NCBI RefSeq assembly: GCF_015767245.1
Contig: NZ_JADOTV010000007.1
Location: forward strand, 98,132 to 162,131
DNA from: Aureivirga sp. CE67
Lineage (GTDB): Bacteria; Bacteroidota; Bacteroidia; Flavobacteriales; Flavobacteriaceae
Length of the DNA stretch: 64,000 nt
Direction of reading: 5' to 3'
Below the pieces are notes generated by a model. The model was not told the DNA's origin. It was given only the letters and a program-made list of their open reading frames with translations, and made no database searches. Positions 63,928 through 64,000 of this stretch are shown here, piece by piece (the first letter of the stretch is position 1; every line of letters starts with the position of its first letter). The position numbers and the translations under genes were made by a program.

Positions 63928-64000
63928 TTAGGTGTTTTCATCATTCCAACTTATATTGCCATTTCTAGTATCATAACTATCTGCCCATCTAATCATTTTT
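63928..64000 (-). CDS. C-terminal end of a minus-strand gene (start outside window)
   Basis: The last frame reads MIRWADSYDTRNGNISWNDENT and stops at 63928-63930. A terminator-like hairpin 60 bases downstream supports a true gene end. Only about 23 residues are visible, so no identity can be given. Confidence 0.5.
   Translation of the reverse strand, partial: KMIRWADSYDTRNGNISWNDENT

Overview
The window is strongly AT-rich bacterial DNA from a member of the Bacteroidota, most likely the family Flavobacteriaceae. Four signs support this. Several secreted giants end in type IX secretion system (T9SS) type A sorting domains (YPNP...NTLGQ...LxxGxYxxK). Outer-membrane proteins are of the SusC/Oar TonB type. 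Upstream regions carry the Bacteroidota promoter pattern TTG-N18-19-TAnnTTTG instead of sigma70 boxes. ORF starts are not marked by clear Shine-Dalgarno sequences. No rRNA, tRNA, CRISPR array, transposase or prophage was seen. Both ends cut through minus-strand genes.

Layout. 1-6.8 kb: two minus-strand surface giants, the first cut by the window edge, each with in-frame near-identical tandem repeats (258 bp and 225 bp). 6.9-13 kb: a DUF423 membrane protein, an intergenic region with a REP-like element and a long structured repeat, a methyltransferase, then a compact minus-strand operon (sirtuin, DUF4291, acid-ceramidase-like Ntn hydrolase, two tiny membrane proteins) and a SulP anion transporter. 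13.4-17.2 kb: a hypothetical protein, xerD and acs. 17.2-22.1 kb: two related outer-membrane barrels and an Oar-like TonB receptor. 22.2-27.1 kb: another T9SS giant with 228-bp repeats. 27.5-34.8 kb: a CotH-like lipoprotein, a conserved uncharacterised cysteine-rich protein, a DAACS symporter, a small T9SS protein and a carboxypeptidase-regulatory-domain protein. 34.9-38.4 kb: a large nuclease-helicase fusion. 38.4-39.1 kb: an ORF-free region with three hairpins. 39.1-41 kb: an arsenic pair (thioredoxin-type arsenate reductase and ACR3) with three copies of one palindromic operator and no arsR nearby. 41.3-49.5 kb: MutS2, a fibronectin-III T9SS adhesin, an IsdG-like monooxygenase and prfC. 49.7-56.2 kb: two paralogous T9SS proteins. 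56.3-59.3 kb: cysS, a second copy of the structured repeat, yidD and lgt. 59.4-64 kb: mostly hypothetical membrane, lipo- and secreted proteins.

How the genes fit together. Housekeeping genes (xerD, acs, mutS2, prfC, cysS, yidD, lgt) alternate with lineage-specific cell-surface genes. At least six proteins carry T9SS type A tails and would share one export route. The arsenic pair is a complete reduce-and-extrude unit apart from its repressor. The sirtuin operon looks co-translated because its genes overlap by a few bases.

The points most worth following up are: the structured repeat whose hairpin arms differ between its two copies while pairing and loop are kept (7563-7695 and 58001-58160), the arsR-less triple operator, the sirtuin/DUF4291/Ntn-hydrolase operon, the conserved 596-aa cysteine-rich protein, the nuclease-helicase fusion, and the higher-order 456-bp repeat inside the 1614-aa giant.
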